A stretch of 64,000 nt of DNA, taken from the NCBI RefSeq assembly GCF_015291725.1, contig NZ_CP030038.1, positions 3,337,001-3,401,000 on the forward strand. Reading direction: 5' to 3'. How positions within the stretch are numbered: the first letter of the stretch is position 1; every line of letters begins with the position of its first letter. The DNA is from Bradyrhizobium sp. CCBAU 51765 (GTDB lineage Bacteria; Pseudomonadota; Alphaproteobacteria; Rhizobiales; Xanthobacteraceae). Of the stretch, positions 8,707-16,387 are shown in pieces. The notes beneath the pieces are model-generated. The model ran no database searches. It saw only the letters and a list, made by a program, of their open reading frames with translations, and was not told the origin of the DNA. A program made the translations under genes and the position numbers.

Positions 8707-9044
8707 GGCGCACCCTCTGCAGGCGGGAGCGCGCGTGGTCTCTCAGCCACCGACGCCCATGGTTGGCTGATGTCGATGATACCTCAAAATATGGGGCAAG
8801 AGGTCCGATGTTCCAAGCTAATTCTTCTTCGATCCGGGCTCGTCTGGAGCTAAGGAACTCATGGTCGAACGATGAGTTGACTTGGATCGGCTTGCGAGCA
8901 GCCGCGCCCGAAGATGCCATAAGCGCAAGCACTGTGGTGGCCAGCCACGACGATCGATCAAGCTGCTTGCAAGCGCTATTCGCCTCAGACAATCAGGCAA
9001 TGTGACCGGCAGGCGCCGCGTTCACTCAATCGAAGGACGATGAA
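8707..9044. other. intergenic stretch, nothing assigned
   Basis: 338 bp between DUF6894 and the small basic protein. Both strands contain 60-80 codon frames with no recognisable protein character. No repeat, exact FixK-type box or terminator was seen. Confidence 0.4.
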
Positions 9045-9233
9045 ATGAGGACGAATGACAATCGCACGGCTCGTGCCAAGCGCGAGGCCGACAAGCTGTT
9101 CAAGCAGGTCGACACGGCGAAGAAACAGCCGAGCGACTACGAAATGGCGCAACAGTCGTTTCAAGACAACCGCGAGCGCTTGAAGGCGGAGCGCTTGGCT
9201 CGGGAGGCCAAGTCGACTGGTCGACGCGAATAG
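9045..9233 (+). CDS. small highly charged protein, function unknown
   Basis: A 62-residue, strongly hydrophilic protein dominated by Lys, Arg, Glu, Asp, Gln and Ala, predicted to form a single long helix with no membrane segment. A GAAGGACG purine-rich ribosome site lies about 8 nt before the ATG. It stands alone between unassigned stretches. The composition resembles small stress-associated proteins, but no family is recognised. Confidence 0.62.
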   Translation: MRTNDNRTARAKREADKLFKQVDTAKKQPSDYEMAQQSFQDNRERLKAERLAREAKSTGRRE

Positions 9234-9597
9234 GGACGTGTTCGGCAGCGCTGCTGTTTCGACGTCAGGGATGGAGAGACGCTCATAGCGAAGCGCACGA
9301 GGACAACGATGCTGCCTTAACTTCTGGCCGTCCGGGCCCTCATCCCAAGGACGCCTGCCGCGCATCGCGATCCCATGCTCCTTCGGGCGGCCTGTCGCTT
9401 CATCCGCGTTTTCTTTTGCGCGAATGGCCTTGTTCTGATTTCGGGAGAGGCTCCTCTTTGTTGCTTTAAGCCGCCGCCGGCCAACAGGCCAAAAGCAAGA
9501 CCATAATGAGCGCGATCATCCCTTCCGATAGCATGGATCCGGGGCGCCGTCCGTTAATTCTGCGTCCGCCGATCGACGGTTTGCGGCCGATCCCGCT
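9234..9597. other. intergenic stretch, nothing assigned
   Basis: 364 bp between the small charged protein and the UspA gene. No ORF with protein-like composition, no strong hairpin and no known repeat was seen. Confidence 0.4.
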
Positions 9598-10026
9598 CTA
9601 GGGAACGACGACCACGGCGCAGGGAGCGAGGCTGACGAGCTTTTGGGAGACGCTGCCGAGCAGCAAGCCGGCCAGCTGGCCGCGTCCGCGCCGTCCCACG
9701 ACGATCATCTTGGTCGACGTCTGGGCCGCGAGATCGATCACGGATTGGGTGATGTCACCCCAACATGTCCGAACGTCAATATGGATGGGGCCTGCTTCGC
9801 GCGCACGGGCTTGCGCGGCCTTGAGGGTCTGCCCTGTCAAGGCTTCCAACAGGTCACCGGCAGTGGCTCCGCCGTGCGGAAGTTGCCGAACCTCTTCCCC
9901 CAGAAGTCGATCGGCAACCGTGACGATCAGGAGATCGCATGCCAACGCTCTGGCGAGCTCTGCCGCCACGTCGATTGCGCGGCATGCGCCGCTCGATCCG
10001 TCGGTTGCCACCATGATGTTCGTCAT
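9598..10026 (-). CDS. universal stress protein, UspA family
   Basis: A 142-residue single-domain Usp protein. It begins with the canonical strand and ATDGS motif (NIMVATDGSSG) and ends with the ATP-binding signature G-2X-G-9X-GS (GRRGRGQLAGLLLGSVS) and a hydrophobic final strand. This is the ATP-binding subfamily. It is probably a cytosolic stress-survival factor. A degenerate FNR-like site at 10080-10093 is centred 60 nt upstream of the ATG, and the neighbours are other stress or dormancy-type genes. Confidence 0.92.
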   Translation of the reverse strand: MTNIMVATDGSSGACRAIDVAAELARALACDLLIVTVADRLLGEEVRQLPHGGATAGDLLEALTGQTLKAAQARAREAGPIHIDVRTCWGDITQSVIDLAAQTSTKMIVVGRRGRGQLAGLLLGSVSQKLVSLAPCAVVVVP

Positions 10027-10079
10027 GAGAAAGTCCCTTGGGCCTTTTAAGCATTCTACCGTGGTTCATCGACGCCGTA

Positions 10080-10093
10080 CTGATCCAGCTCAC
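10080..10093. promoter_or_regulatory. degenerate FixK/FNR-like box upstream of uspA-like gene
   Basis: CTGATCCAGCTCAC keeps the TGA-N6-TCA core but departs from TTG...CAA at both ends. It is reported because its spacing to the UspA start (about 60 nt) matches the exact boxes nearby. Confidence 0.4.
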
Positions 10094-10164
10094 GCCGTGC
10101 CGGGCGCCGCGGAATAGCCGATCGGTCGGCAAAAGCACTGGACAGGAGCTGCATGGTCTCTCTC

Positions 10165-10830
10165 CTAGCCTGCGGCGCGGACTGACGCTGGCGGCTGCAG
10201 ATACCGCTCAAACCATCGGCCGGCATGTTCGATGACGGCGTCCATGGCGCCCGGCTCGGGAAACAGGTGCGTTGCATTGGGAATGATTTCCAGTGCCGAC
10301 GGCCCGCCAAGGCAGGAGAGCGCCTCCTCGTTGAGCTCGATCACGCCGAAATCGGCGCCGCCGACGATCAACAGGGTCGGCGCGCGGACATGGGGCAGGG
10401 CTTCGCCGGCAAGATCCGGACGTCCGCCACGTGAGACCACAGCGGCAATTCGGTGAGGCAACTGAGCGGCCGCGATCAGGGCGGCCGCCGCGCCGGTACT
10501 GGCGCCGAACAATCCGACAGGGAGGCAGGCAACCGCAGGTTCAAGGCCTTGAAGCCAGTCGACAGTCGCGACCAGTCGTTGTCCAAGCATTGCAATATTG
10601 AAGACGTTCGAGCGGTCCTGCTCCTCTTGCGGGGTGAGAAGATCAAATAGCAATGTCGCGAAGCCGCGTGCGTTCAGTCCCTGCGCGACCGCGATATTCC
10701 GGGTGCTGAACCGACTCGAGCCGCTGCCGTGCGCAAACGCGACCAGGCCTCGAGCCTTTTCCGGCAGCGTCAGCGTTCCTGCCAGCCCCAGCGGCGGAAT
10801 GAGAACGTCGAGCGATTGGTCGCGTTTCAT
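10165..10830 (-). CDS. dienelactone hydrolase-like alpha/beta hydrolase
   Basis: A 221-residue alpha/beta hydrolase. The nucleophile elbow is G-A-S-T-G (a Ser nucleophile followed by Thr), an acidic residue lies near VGGADFG, and the catalytic His is in NATHLF. The oxyanion region contains the FAHGSGSSR motif typical of this COG1073/DLH branch. The substrate is unknown. It starts 18 bp after the DUF2267 gene and is likely in the same operon. In mycobacterial Rv0571c a similar hydrolase domain is fused to a COG1926 phosphoribosyltransferase; here that partner is encoded separately at 14262. Confidence 0.85.
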   Translation of the reverse strand: MKRDQSLDVLIPPLGLAGTLTLPEKARGLVAFAHGSGSSRFSTRNIAVAQGLNARGFATLLFDLLTPQEEQDRSNVFNIAMLGQRLVATVDWLQGLEPAVACLPVGLFGASTGAAAALIAAAQLPHRIAAVVSRGGRPDLAGEALPHVRAPTLLIVGGADFGVIELNEEALSCLGGPSALEIIPNATHLFPEPGAMDAVIEHAGRWFERYLQPPASVRAAG

Positions 10831-10848
10831 GAATCGTCCACGGTCCGG

Positions 10849-11277
10849 TCAGCCCTGCAGATTTTTGAGCGGCGCCGGAAGATGGGCCATCAACTTCTCG
10901 AATTCGCCGGGATCCAGCTTCTCCCACAGCACTTCGTAAACGCCGCGGGCTGCGCCGAGCGCGGTGATGGGGAACTGCGGCGGAAGCTCCCTGGCGACAT
11001 GTGCCGCAAACTCCTCGATATGCCGTTCCTTGGTCGGGGTTGCCGCCATATGCCAGCCTTCGTAGTAGATGCCACGCACCATGATCGGCAGCTGAGCCCC
11101 GAGCTTGACGGCGACTTCCGGCGGCAGGCGATCGCGCAACGCATGCAGGACGGCTCGCAACGCATTGTAGGCTTGATGACGGTTTTCCAGGGCCAGCTGC
11201 TCGTCGATGGCCTTGAGCCAAACATTTGTTTCCTGGACCGAGTGGTCCAACGCAGTCACACCCGTGGACGTGCTCAT
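10849..11277 (-). CDS. DUF2267 domain protein
   Basis: A 142-residue helical protein matching the DUF2267 pattern: an N-terminal helix, HQAYNALRAVLHALRDRLP in the middle, a GAQLPIMVRGIYYEGW motif, and a C-terminal helix pair. Function unknown; such proteins often sit next to stress genes. It is the first gene of the DUF2267-hydrolase pair and reads divergently from the HPF gene. A FixK-type box (11337-11350) is centred 66 nt upstream of its start. Confidence 0.88.
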   Translation of the reverse strand: MSTSTGVTALDHSVQETNVWLKAIDEQLALENRHQAYNALRAVLHALRDRLPPEVAVKLGAQLPIMVRGIYYEGWHMAATPTKERHIEEFAAHVARELPPQFPITALGAARGVYEVLWEKLDPGEFEKLMAHLPAPLKNLQG

Positions 11278-11336
11278 GATGTTGCTCCCGGATCAGAGAC
11301 AGGTTGGTAATTATCTGCAGGCTCGGGCCGGCTGCT

Positions 11337-11350
11337 TTGATGTGCCGCAA
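11337..11350. promoter_or_regulatory. FixK/FNR-type box for the DUF2267-hydrolase operon
   Basis: TTGATGTGCCGCAA is an exact consensus match, centred 66 nt upstream of the minus-strand start at 11277. It is one of two boxes in the 174-bp divergent spacer. Confidence 0.75.
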
Positions 11351-11383
11351 GGTTCCCCACCCTGGATTGCCAATCGGATCGGG

Positions 11384-11397
11384 TTGATCTCGCGCAA
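11384..11397. promoter_or_regulatory. FixK/FNR-type box for the HPF-prs operon
   Basis: TTGATCTCGCGCAA is an exact consensus match, centred 61 nt upstream of the plus-strand ATG at 11452. Confidence 0.78.
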
Positions 11398-11451
11398 AGC
11401 TCTGGACGCATCGTGTGCTCAGATTGTTTATCTGACAGGAGGAGCGCGACC

Positions 11452-12018
11452 ATGCAAACCCCGGCTCAAATCGAGTTCGAACACGTGATGCCGTCCCCGA
11501 AGCTGCAAGCTGCGATCGACGAGCACATCGCTGAGTTGGAAAAGCGCTACGGTCGAGCGACAGCGGGGCGCATTATCGTGAGAGGCCCCGGTGACCGTCA
11601 CAAGACGGGCGGTCAATACCAGGTGAGCATCCGGCTGTCCCTTCCCGAAGGGCGCGAGGTCAATGTCGGACGGACCCCCAAGGAGGACGAGCGGTACGCC
11701 GATCTGACCTTTGCGGTGGACGATGCATTCAAGCGCGCGCGGCGGCAGTTGCAGGACCAGGTGCGTGTGATGCATGGCCAGACCAAGCTCCACGAAGGAG
11801 AGCCGGTTGGAACCGTCGTGCGTATCGATCCCAGCGGCGAGTTCGGCTTTCTGGAAGGGACCGACGGCCAAGAGATTTACTTCAATTGCAACAGCATTGT
11901 GGAGGGGCGCGCGAACATCGCCGTCGGCTCGCGTGTCAGCTTTGTTGAAGAGCTCGGAGAGAAGGGGCCGCAGGCCAGCACGGTCAGGGTTCTGAACAAG
12001 CACAGCTTGCGGACCTAG
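11452..12018 (+). CDS. HPF/RaiA-type ribosome hibernation factor fused to a cold-shock domain
   Basis: A 188-residue protein. Residues about 1-105 fold like the HPF/RaiA/YfiA ribosome-binding domain (IEFEHVMPS, then a central beta-alpha-beta with basic residues). Residues about 118-185 form a cold-shock domain: GTVVRIDPSGEFGFLEG, then EIYFNCNSI, with the RNP-like aromatic positions. It probably binds 30S subunits and RNA to silence translation under energy or oxygen limitation. The start ATG 11452 follows AGGAGG at a spacing of about 9 nt; the frame upstream is not conserved-looking. The PRPP synthetase gene follows within 30 bp. Canonical long HPF carries a different C-terminal dimerisation domain. 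Confidence 0.9.
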   Translation: MQTPAQIEFEHVMPSPKLQAAIDEHIAELEKRYGRATAGRIIVRGPGDRHKTGGQYQVSIRLSLPEGREVNVGRTPKEDERYADLTFAVDDAFKRARRQLQDQVRVMHGQTKLHEGEPVGTVVRIDPSGEFGFLEGTDGQEIYFNCNSIVEGRANIAVGSRVSFVEELGEKGPQASTVRVLNKHSLRT

Positions 12019-12047
12019 GTGCTCCATCATCGCATTGTGGAGTGCCC

Positions 12048-13076
12048 ATGATGGATAGTAGCTGGATGCCTCGGACCGCATTGGCGCGTAGCGATCGGCT
12101 GCGCCTGTTCGCCCTGGACGGCAGCACCGAGTTGGGCGAGCGCATCGCGACATCGTTGGGCTGCGCGCTGGCTACCCACGAAGAGCGCAGCTTTGGCGAC
12201 GGCGAGCACAAAATCCGTCCGCTCGATGTGGTGGCCGGTTGCGACGTCTATGTGGTTCACAGTCTTCACGGTGGCCCCGTCGAAAGCCCGAATGACAAGC
12301 TTTGTCGTCTGCTGTTCTTGGTCGGCGCGTTGAAGGACGCGGGCGCCACGAGCGTGACCGCAGTCACGCCATACCTTTGCTATGCGCGAAAGGATCGCCG
12401 AACCAAGGACAATGATCCAGTGACCATCCGCTATCTGGCGTCCCTGTTCGAGGCGGTCGGTACAAGCAGGATCGTGACGCTGGACGTGCACAACGAAGCT
12501 GCCTTCGAGAACGCCTTTCGCTGTCCTTCCGTTGCACTCACGACGGCGCCGCTGCTGATCGAAAAGATCAGGTCGATCGCGGGCGACAGGCCAATCAGCG
12601 TCGTGTCCCCGGATCTGGGTGGTGGAAAGCGAGCCGATCTGTTGCGCGAGGCTCTTGAGAAGGCGTTGCAGAGGCCAATAGGAAAGGCCTTCGTCGAGAA
12701 GCATCGTAGCTCGGGCCGGGTGTCCGGCGACCTTTTTGCCGGTGACGTGACTGATGCATTCTGTGTCGTGGTCGACGACCTGATCAGCAGTGGGGGAACC
12801 CTGGTCCGTGCGGCAAGGGCGGCGCGGACGCATGGTGCAAGAGGCGTCATAGCGTGCGTTGCCCACGGCCTGTTCATGCCGGGGGCCGAGACAGCACTTG
12901 CGGACGCGTCGATCGATCGCATCATCGCCACAGACACCGTTCCGCCATTCAGGCTTCCTCCCGGGCCGGTGCTCGCCAAGCTTGAGGTGATCTCGGCGGC
13001 TCCGCTGCTCGCCGAGGCCATCAGACGGCTGCATCAGAACGAATCTCTGGCTGATCTGCTGATGTACCAGGCTTGA
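12048..13076 (+). CDS. prs: ribose-phosphate pyrophosphokinase (accessory PRPP synthetase)
   Basis: A 342-residue enzyme making PRPP from ribose-5-phosphate and ATP. Visible motifs are FGDGEHKIRP, the flexible-loop region YLCYARKDRRTK, the histidine-containing TLDVHNEA and the PRPP-binding loop CVVVDDLISSGGT. It diverges from the housekeeping Prs pattern (for example SPDLGGGKRA in place of SPDxGGVxRA), so it is probably a second, specialised copy. GTGGAG precedes the ATG at 12048; ATG 12051 or GTG 12042 are alternatives. It is co-transcribed with the HPF-CSD gene and could feed PRPP to the phosphoribosyltransferases at 14262 and 14969. Confidence 0.88.
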   Translation: MMDSSWMPRTALARSDRLRLFALDGSTELGERIATSLGCALATHEERSFGDGEHKIRPLDVVAGCDVYVVHSLHGGPVESPNDKLCRLLFLVGALKDAGATSVTAVTPYLCYARKDRRTKDNDPVTIRYLASLFEAVGTSRIVTLDVHNEAAFENAFRCPSVALTTAPLLIEKIRSIAGDRPISVVSPDLGGGKRADLLREALEKALQRPIGKAFVEKHRSSGRVSGDLFAGDVTDAFCVVVDDLISSGGTLVRAARAARTHGARGVIACVAHGLFMPGAETALADASIDRIIATDTVPPFRLPPGPVLAKLEVISAAPLLAEAIRRLHQNESLADLLMYQA

Positions 13077-13092
13077 CGGAGCTTTACTCCGT

Positions 13093-14160
13093 TCATCGGT
13101 CGAGCAGCCGTTCGAGTTGCCTTGCGTCGGTTTCGGCGAGGGCGAGATAAGCACGCGCGAGGCGGGGCCATTTTTCGGGTGTGCGCGGGTGCGCATCGAA
13201 CAAATGCGCGATGGACAAGCGTGCCCTCAGCATCGCGCGACCAATCCGATAAAACAGGAATACGCCGCTCGCGGGGTCATCGTGCAGCGTGCGTGCCAGC
13301 CGCCGGCGGATCGCATCACCGAACCATCGACCGCAGAGCCTCTCGCATTCCAGGTGCAGAAACGCGATCTCGTCCAATGCATCGCTGGCCCGCAAACGTG
13401 AGTTGAACTCGAGACAGTCGATGATGGGATAAGGAGGCGTCAGCCAGATGTGCTCCGGTCTGAGGTCGCCATGACCATCGACGACGAGCCTTCGCGAGAC
13501 CCGTTTGACAAGGATTTGGGCATTTTGTTCGAGAAATCGCCGTTGAACGGACGCAACACGCAGGATCGTGCCATGCGGCAGGCCGAAGCTGCTGTTCAGG
13601 AGAACTCGCCAATCAAGGATCGCGGCTTCGTGCAGCGAGGCGAGATAGGTTTCTGGCTCGATTAGGACCCGCGCGGCATGCGAATAGAAGCGGGCGAGAG
13701 CCGCCGCCAGCTGCTCGGCGTCGGCGCTGCGAGCCTTGCCGCTGCGAAGCATGGCTTCGAGCGTTTCATCCTCGTTCAGCCGGCGCATTACGACAAGCCA
13801 GTCAGCGACTGGACCGTGGCCGCCGATCGCGTAGCCCGAGGCACTTTCGGTCAGCGGCACGACGCCCAGATAGACATCAGGCGCAAGCCGGCGGTTGAGG
13901 CTGGCTTCCGCCAGGCATGCTGTCCTGCGGCGAGCCAGCGTCGAGAAATCGAGATAGGGAAATCGCACCGGCTTCTTCAGCTTGTAGACCCGCGCGCCGT
14001 TCATGAAGACCCAGGACATGTGGGTCTCGCGCGCCTGAAGGCGATCGGGAACGGGGCTGTAGCTCTCGGGTCGGCTCAGGAAAGCGACCTTGCGGATCAA
14101 GGCAGAGATGCTGTCGTTCGCGGCATCCTCGATCGAAACTTCGTCCTGACGCTCCAGCAT
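13093..14160 (-). CDS. COG2187 phosphotransferase-like protein
   Basis: A 355-residue protein of the aminoglycoside-phosphotransferase/protein-kinase fold. Motifs are VYKLKKPVRFPYLDF (nucleotide-binding lysine region), the catalytic loop HGDLRPEH and a metal-binding IIDCLEF. This is COG2187, which in other bacteria is sometimes fused to an AAA kinase domain; here only the APH-like part is present. The substrate is unknown. Mycobacterial Rv2004c of the DosR regulon is, as recalled, related. It converges with prs and reads divergently from the PRTase-pncB operon, with a FixK-type box in the shared spacer. Confidence 0.85.
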   Translation of the reverse strand: MLERQDEVSIEDAANDSISALIRKVAFLSRPESYSPVPDRLQARETHMSWVFMNGARVYKLKKPVRFPYLDFSTLARRRTACLAEASLNRRLAPDVYLGVVPLTESASGYAIGGHGPVADWLVVMRRLNEDETLEAMLRSGKARSADAEQLAAALARFYSHAARVLIEPETYLASLHEAAILDWRVLLNSSFGLPHGTILRVASVQRRFLEQNAQILVKRVSRRLVVDGHGDLRPEHIWLTPPYPIIDCLEFNSRLRASDALDEIAFLHLECERLCGRWFGDAIRRRLARTLHDDPASGVFLFYRIGRAMLRARLSIAHLFDAHPRTPEKWPRLARAYLALAETDARQLERLLDR

Positions 14161-14193
14161 GACAACTTATTGCCAAACGAACAGCGATACGGT

Positions 14194-14207
14194 TTGACGC
14201 TGATCAA
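14194..14207. promoter_or_regulatory. FixK/FNR-type box between COG2187 and PRTase genes
   Basis: TTGACGCTGATCAA is an exact match. It is centred 61 nt upstream of the PRTase ATG (14262) and 40 nt upstream of the COG2187 ATG (14160), so the plus-strand gene is the better-spaced target. Confidence 0.76.
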
Positions 14208-14261
14208 CGATCCCGGCCGCTGGCGCAATAGTCTGAGCCAAATTCAAGCGGATTTGCCGAT

Positions 14262-14927
14262 ATGCTGTTTCGAGACAGGAACGATGCCGGCCGCCAGTTG
14301 GCCGAAGCCTTGGTGAAGTACAAGAACCGCCATCCCGTGGTCCTGGCACTGCCGCGCGGCGGCGTTCCCGTGGCGGCGGAGGTGGCGGAACGGTTGGAAG
14401 CGCCCCTCGATCTGGTCTTAGTGCGCAAGATTGGCGCGCCCATGCAGCCGGAACTTGCGATGGGCGCGGTCGTGGACGGGGAGCAGCCTGTCATCGTTCG
14501 CAACCAGGACATCGTCGATTTGACCGGCGTGAGCGAGGAGACGTTCGACGCCATCTGCAAGGAGGAGCTTGTCGAGATCGACAGGCGACGCGAACGTTAT
14601 CTGGGCAATCGCGCCCGGTCCGACGTCAAGGGACAGGTCGCGATCATCGTCGACGACGGTATTGCGACAGGCGCGACGACCCTTGCAGCGATCCGGGCGC
14701 TGCGAAATCGGGGGCCAAAGGAACTGATCCTCGCAGTACCGGTGGCGCCTCTCGAGACGCTGCAGCGACTGCACGGAGAGGTCGACGCGATCGTTTGCCT
14801 GGATACGCCGCGCGACTTTGGCGCGATCGGCTACTACTACCGTGATTTCAGCCAGGTCAGCGATGACGAAGTCGTCGCAATCCTGAAGCGGTTCCCGGCT
14901 AAGAAGACGACGGCACCAACCTCGTGA
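14262..14927 (+). CDS. COG1926 phosphoribosyltransferase
   Basis: A 221-residue type I phosphoribosyltransferase-fold protein. It starts with the MLFRDRNDAGRQLAEAL signature of COG1926, has LALPRGGVPVAAEVA (PPi loop) and the PRPP-binding loop VAIIVDDGIATGATT. The nucleobase or other acceptor is not known. The stop overlaps a GTG in front of pncB (GTGA), so the two are an operon. It equals the PRTase domain of mycobacterial Rv0571c. Confidence 0.88.
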   Translation: MLFRDRNDAGRQLAEALVKYKNRHPVVLALPRGGVPVAAEVAERLEAPLDLVLVRKIGAPMQPELAMGAVVDGEQPVIVRNQDIVDLTGVSEETFDAICKEELVEIDRRRERYLGNRARSDVKGQVAIIVDDGIATGATTLAAIRALRNRGPKELILAVPVAPLETLQRLHGEVDAIVCLDTPRDFGAIGYYYRDFSQVSDDEVVAILKRFPAKKTTAPTS

Positions 14928-14968
14928 GTCTTTCAGGCTGCCGGGAGACGAGAATTTCCGGGATTGGC

Positions 14969-16306
14969 ATGGACACGTCACCAAGCGCACTCCTGACCGA
15001 TCTGTACCAGTTGAACATGGTGCAGGCCTACCTGGAGGCGGGCCAGACCGGGACCGCGGTCTTCGAATTCTTCGTCCGCAAGCTTCCGCCGCAGCGCAAT
15101 TTCCTGATGGCGGCAGGGCTCGAGCAGGCGCTGGAATTCCTCCAAGGTCTGCGCTTTTCCGATGACGAATTGAGCTGGCTCATCCGCAGCGGCAGGTTCA
15201 GCGCGCGCCTGATCGACTATCTCTCCGATTTCCAGTTCAGCGGCGACGTTCATGCTATGCCGGAAGGCACGGTGTTCTTCGCCAACGAACCGATCCTCCG
15301 CGTCACGGCGCCGCTCCCCGAAGCTCAGCTTCTCGAAACCCGGCTGATCAACGTGTTGCATTTCCAGTCGCTGATCGCGTCCAAGGCCGCCCGCATGGCG
15401 CTGCTCGCACCGGACAAGCTGCTGGTTGACTTCGGGCTGCGCCGGGCCCATGGCGCCGAAGCCGGTCTTCTGGCTGCGCGGGCCAGCTATATCGGGGGCT
15501 TTGCCGGCACCGCCACAGTTCTCGCGGAAAAATGCTTCGGGATTCCTGCCTATGGCACGATGGCGCATTCATTCATCCAGTCGTTCGACGACGAGACGGC
15601 CGCCTTCGAAGCGTTTGCGCGCGCGCGTCCGAAGGACCTCGTGCTGTTGATTGACACATACGACACCGAGGCGGCGGCCAGGAAGGTCGTGACCTTGGCC
15701 CCGCGGCTGCGGGCGCTCGGAATTGCGATCCGCGGGGTGCGGATCGACAGCGGCGATCTGGTAGCGCTCTCGAGAAGTGTGAGGCGGATCCTTGATGAGG
15801 GTGGCCTCAACGACGTCACCATCTTCGTCAGCGGCGGCATCGAGGAAGAAACGTTGTTGTCCTTTGTCCGCGAGGCCGCTCCCATCGACGGCATCGGGAT
15901 CGGCACCAGCCTGGCGACGTCGTCCGACGTACCGGCGCTCGATTGCGCCTATAAGCTGCAGGAATATGCCGGCGAGCCGCGGCGGAAGCGTTCGACCGGC
16001 AAGGCAACCTGGCCCGGCCGCAAGCAGGTGTGGCGCCGCTACGATGCCGACGGCCATATGGCGTCGGACGTTCTGTCGACAGAAGACGACGTTCAAGAAG
16101 GAGAGGCCCTGATCGTCCCTGTGCTGCAACAGGGCCGTCCGATCGCGCGTCAGCCGTCGCTCCAGGACATCCGCGCCTACGCCCGGACGCAGTTCGAACG
16201 ATTGCCGAGGGGCTTTGAAGGCTTTGAAGGTCGCTCGTCCTATCCCGTCCATGTGGCGGCCCGGCTTCAACGATTGGCAGCCGCTGTCGACCTGAGAATG
16301 AGATAG
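14969..16306 (+). CDS. pncB: nicotinate phosphoribosyltransferase
   Basis: A 445-residue enzyme of the NAD salvage pathway (nicotinate + PRPP + ATP to nicotinate mononucleotide). The N-terminus LLTDLYQLNMVQAYLEAG, the KLPPQRNF motif, DFGLRRAHGAEAG, GTMAHSFIQSF (with the phosphorylatable His) and GVRIDSGDL are diagnostic. ATG 14969 is chosen because the family begins at this point; a GTG at 14924 overlapping the previous stop would add 15 non-conserved residues. It resembles the PncB2 branch found with stress genes. Confidence 0.92.
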   Translation: MDTSPSALLTDLYQLNMVQAYLEAGQTGTAVFEFFVRKLPPQRNFLMAAGLEQALEFLQGLRFSDDELSWLIRSGRFSARLIDYLSDFQFSGDVHAMPEGTVFFANEPILRVTAPLPEAQLLETRLINVLHFQSLIASKAARMALLAPDKLLVDFGLRRAHGAEAGLLAARASYIGGFAGTATVLAEKCFGIPAYGTMAHSFIQSFDDETAAFEAFARARPKDLVLLIDTYDTEAAARKVVTLAPRLRALGIAIRGVRIDSGDLVALSRSVRRILDEGGLNDVTIFVSGGIEEETLLSFVREAAPIDGIGIGTSLATSSDVPALDCAYKLQEYAGEPRRKRSTGKATWPGRKQVWRRYDADGHMASDVLSTEDDVQEGEALIVPVLQQGRPIARQPSLQDIRAYARTQFERLPRGFEGFEGRSSYPVHVAARLQRLAAAVDLRMR

Positions 16307-16325
16307 GCCTCTGCCGCAAGTCCTT

Positions 16326-16339
16326 CTGATCTGGATCAA
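16326..16339. promoter_or_regulatory. near-consensus FixK/FNR-type box upstream of polX
   Basis: CTGATCTGGATCAA differs from the TTGAT-N4-ATCAA FNR palindrome at the first base only. It is centred 55 nt upstream of the polX GTG start. Confidence 0.65.
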
Positions 16340-16387
16340 AGCGAACGGCATGTGTGCGCCTAGCGTATCACGGCATGGAGAGCGCCT

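Noticed and set aside
8763..9005. 80-codon plus-strand ORF
   Set aside because: No ribosome site, no family resemblance and no operon context; a minus-strand frame of equal quality lies over it.
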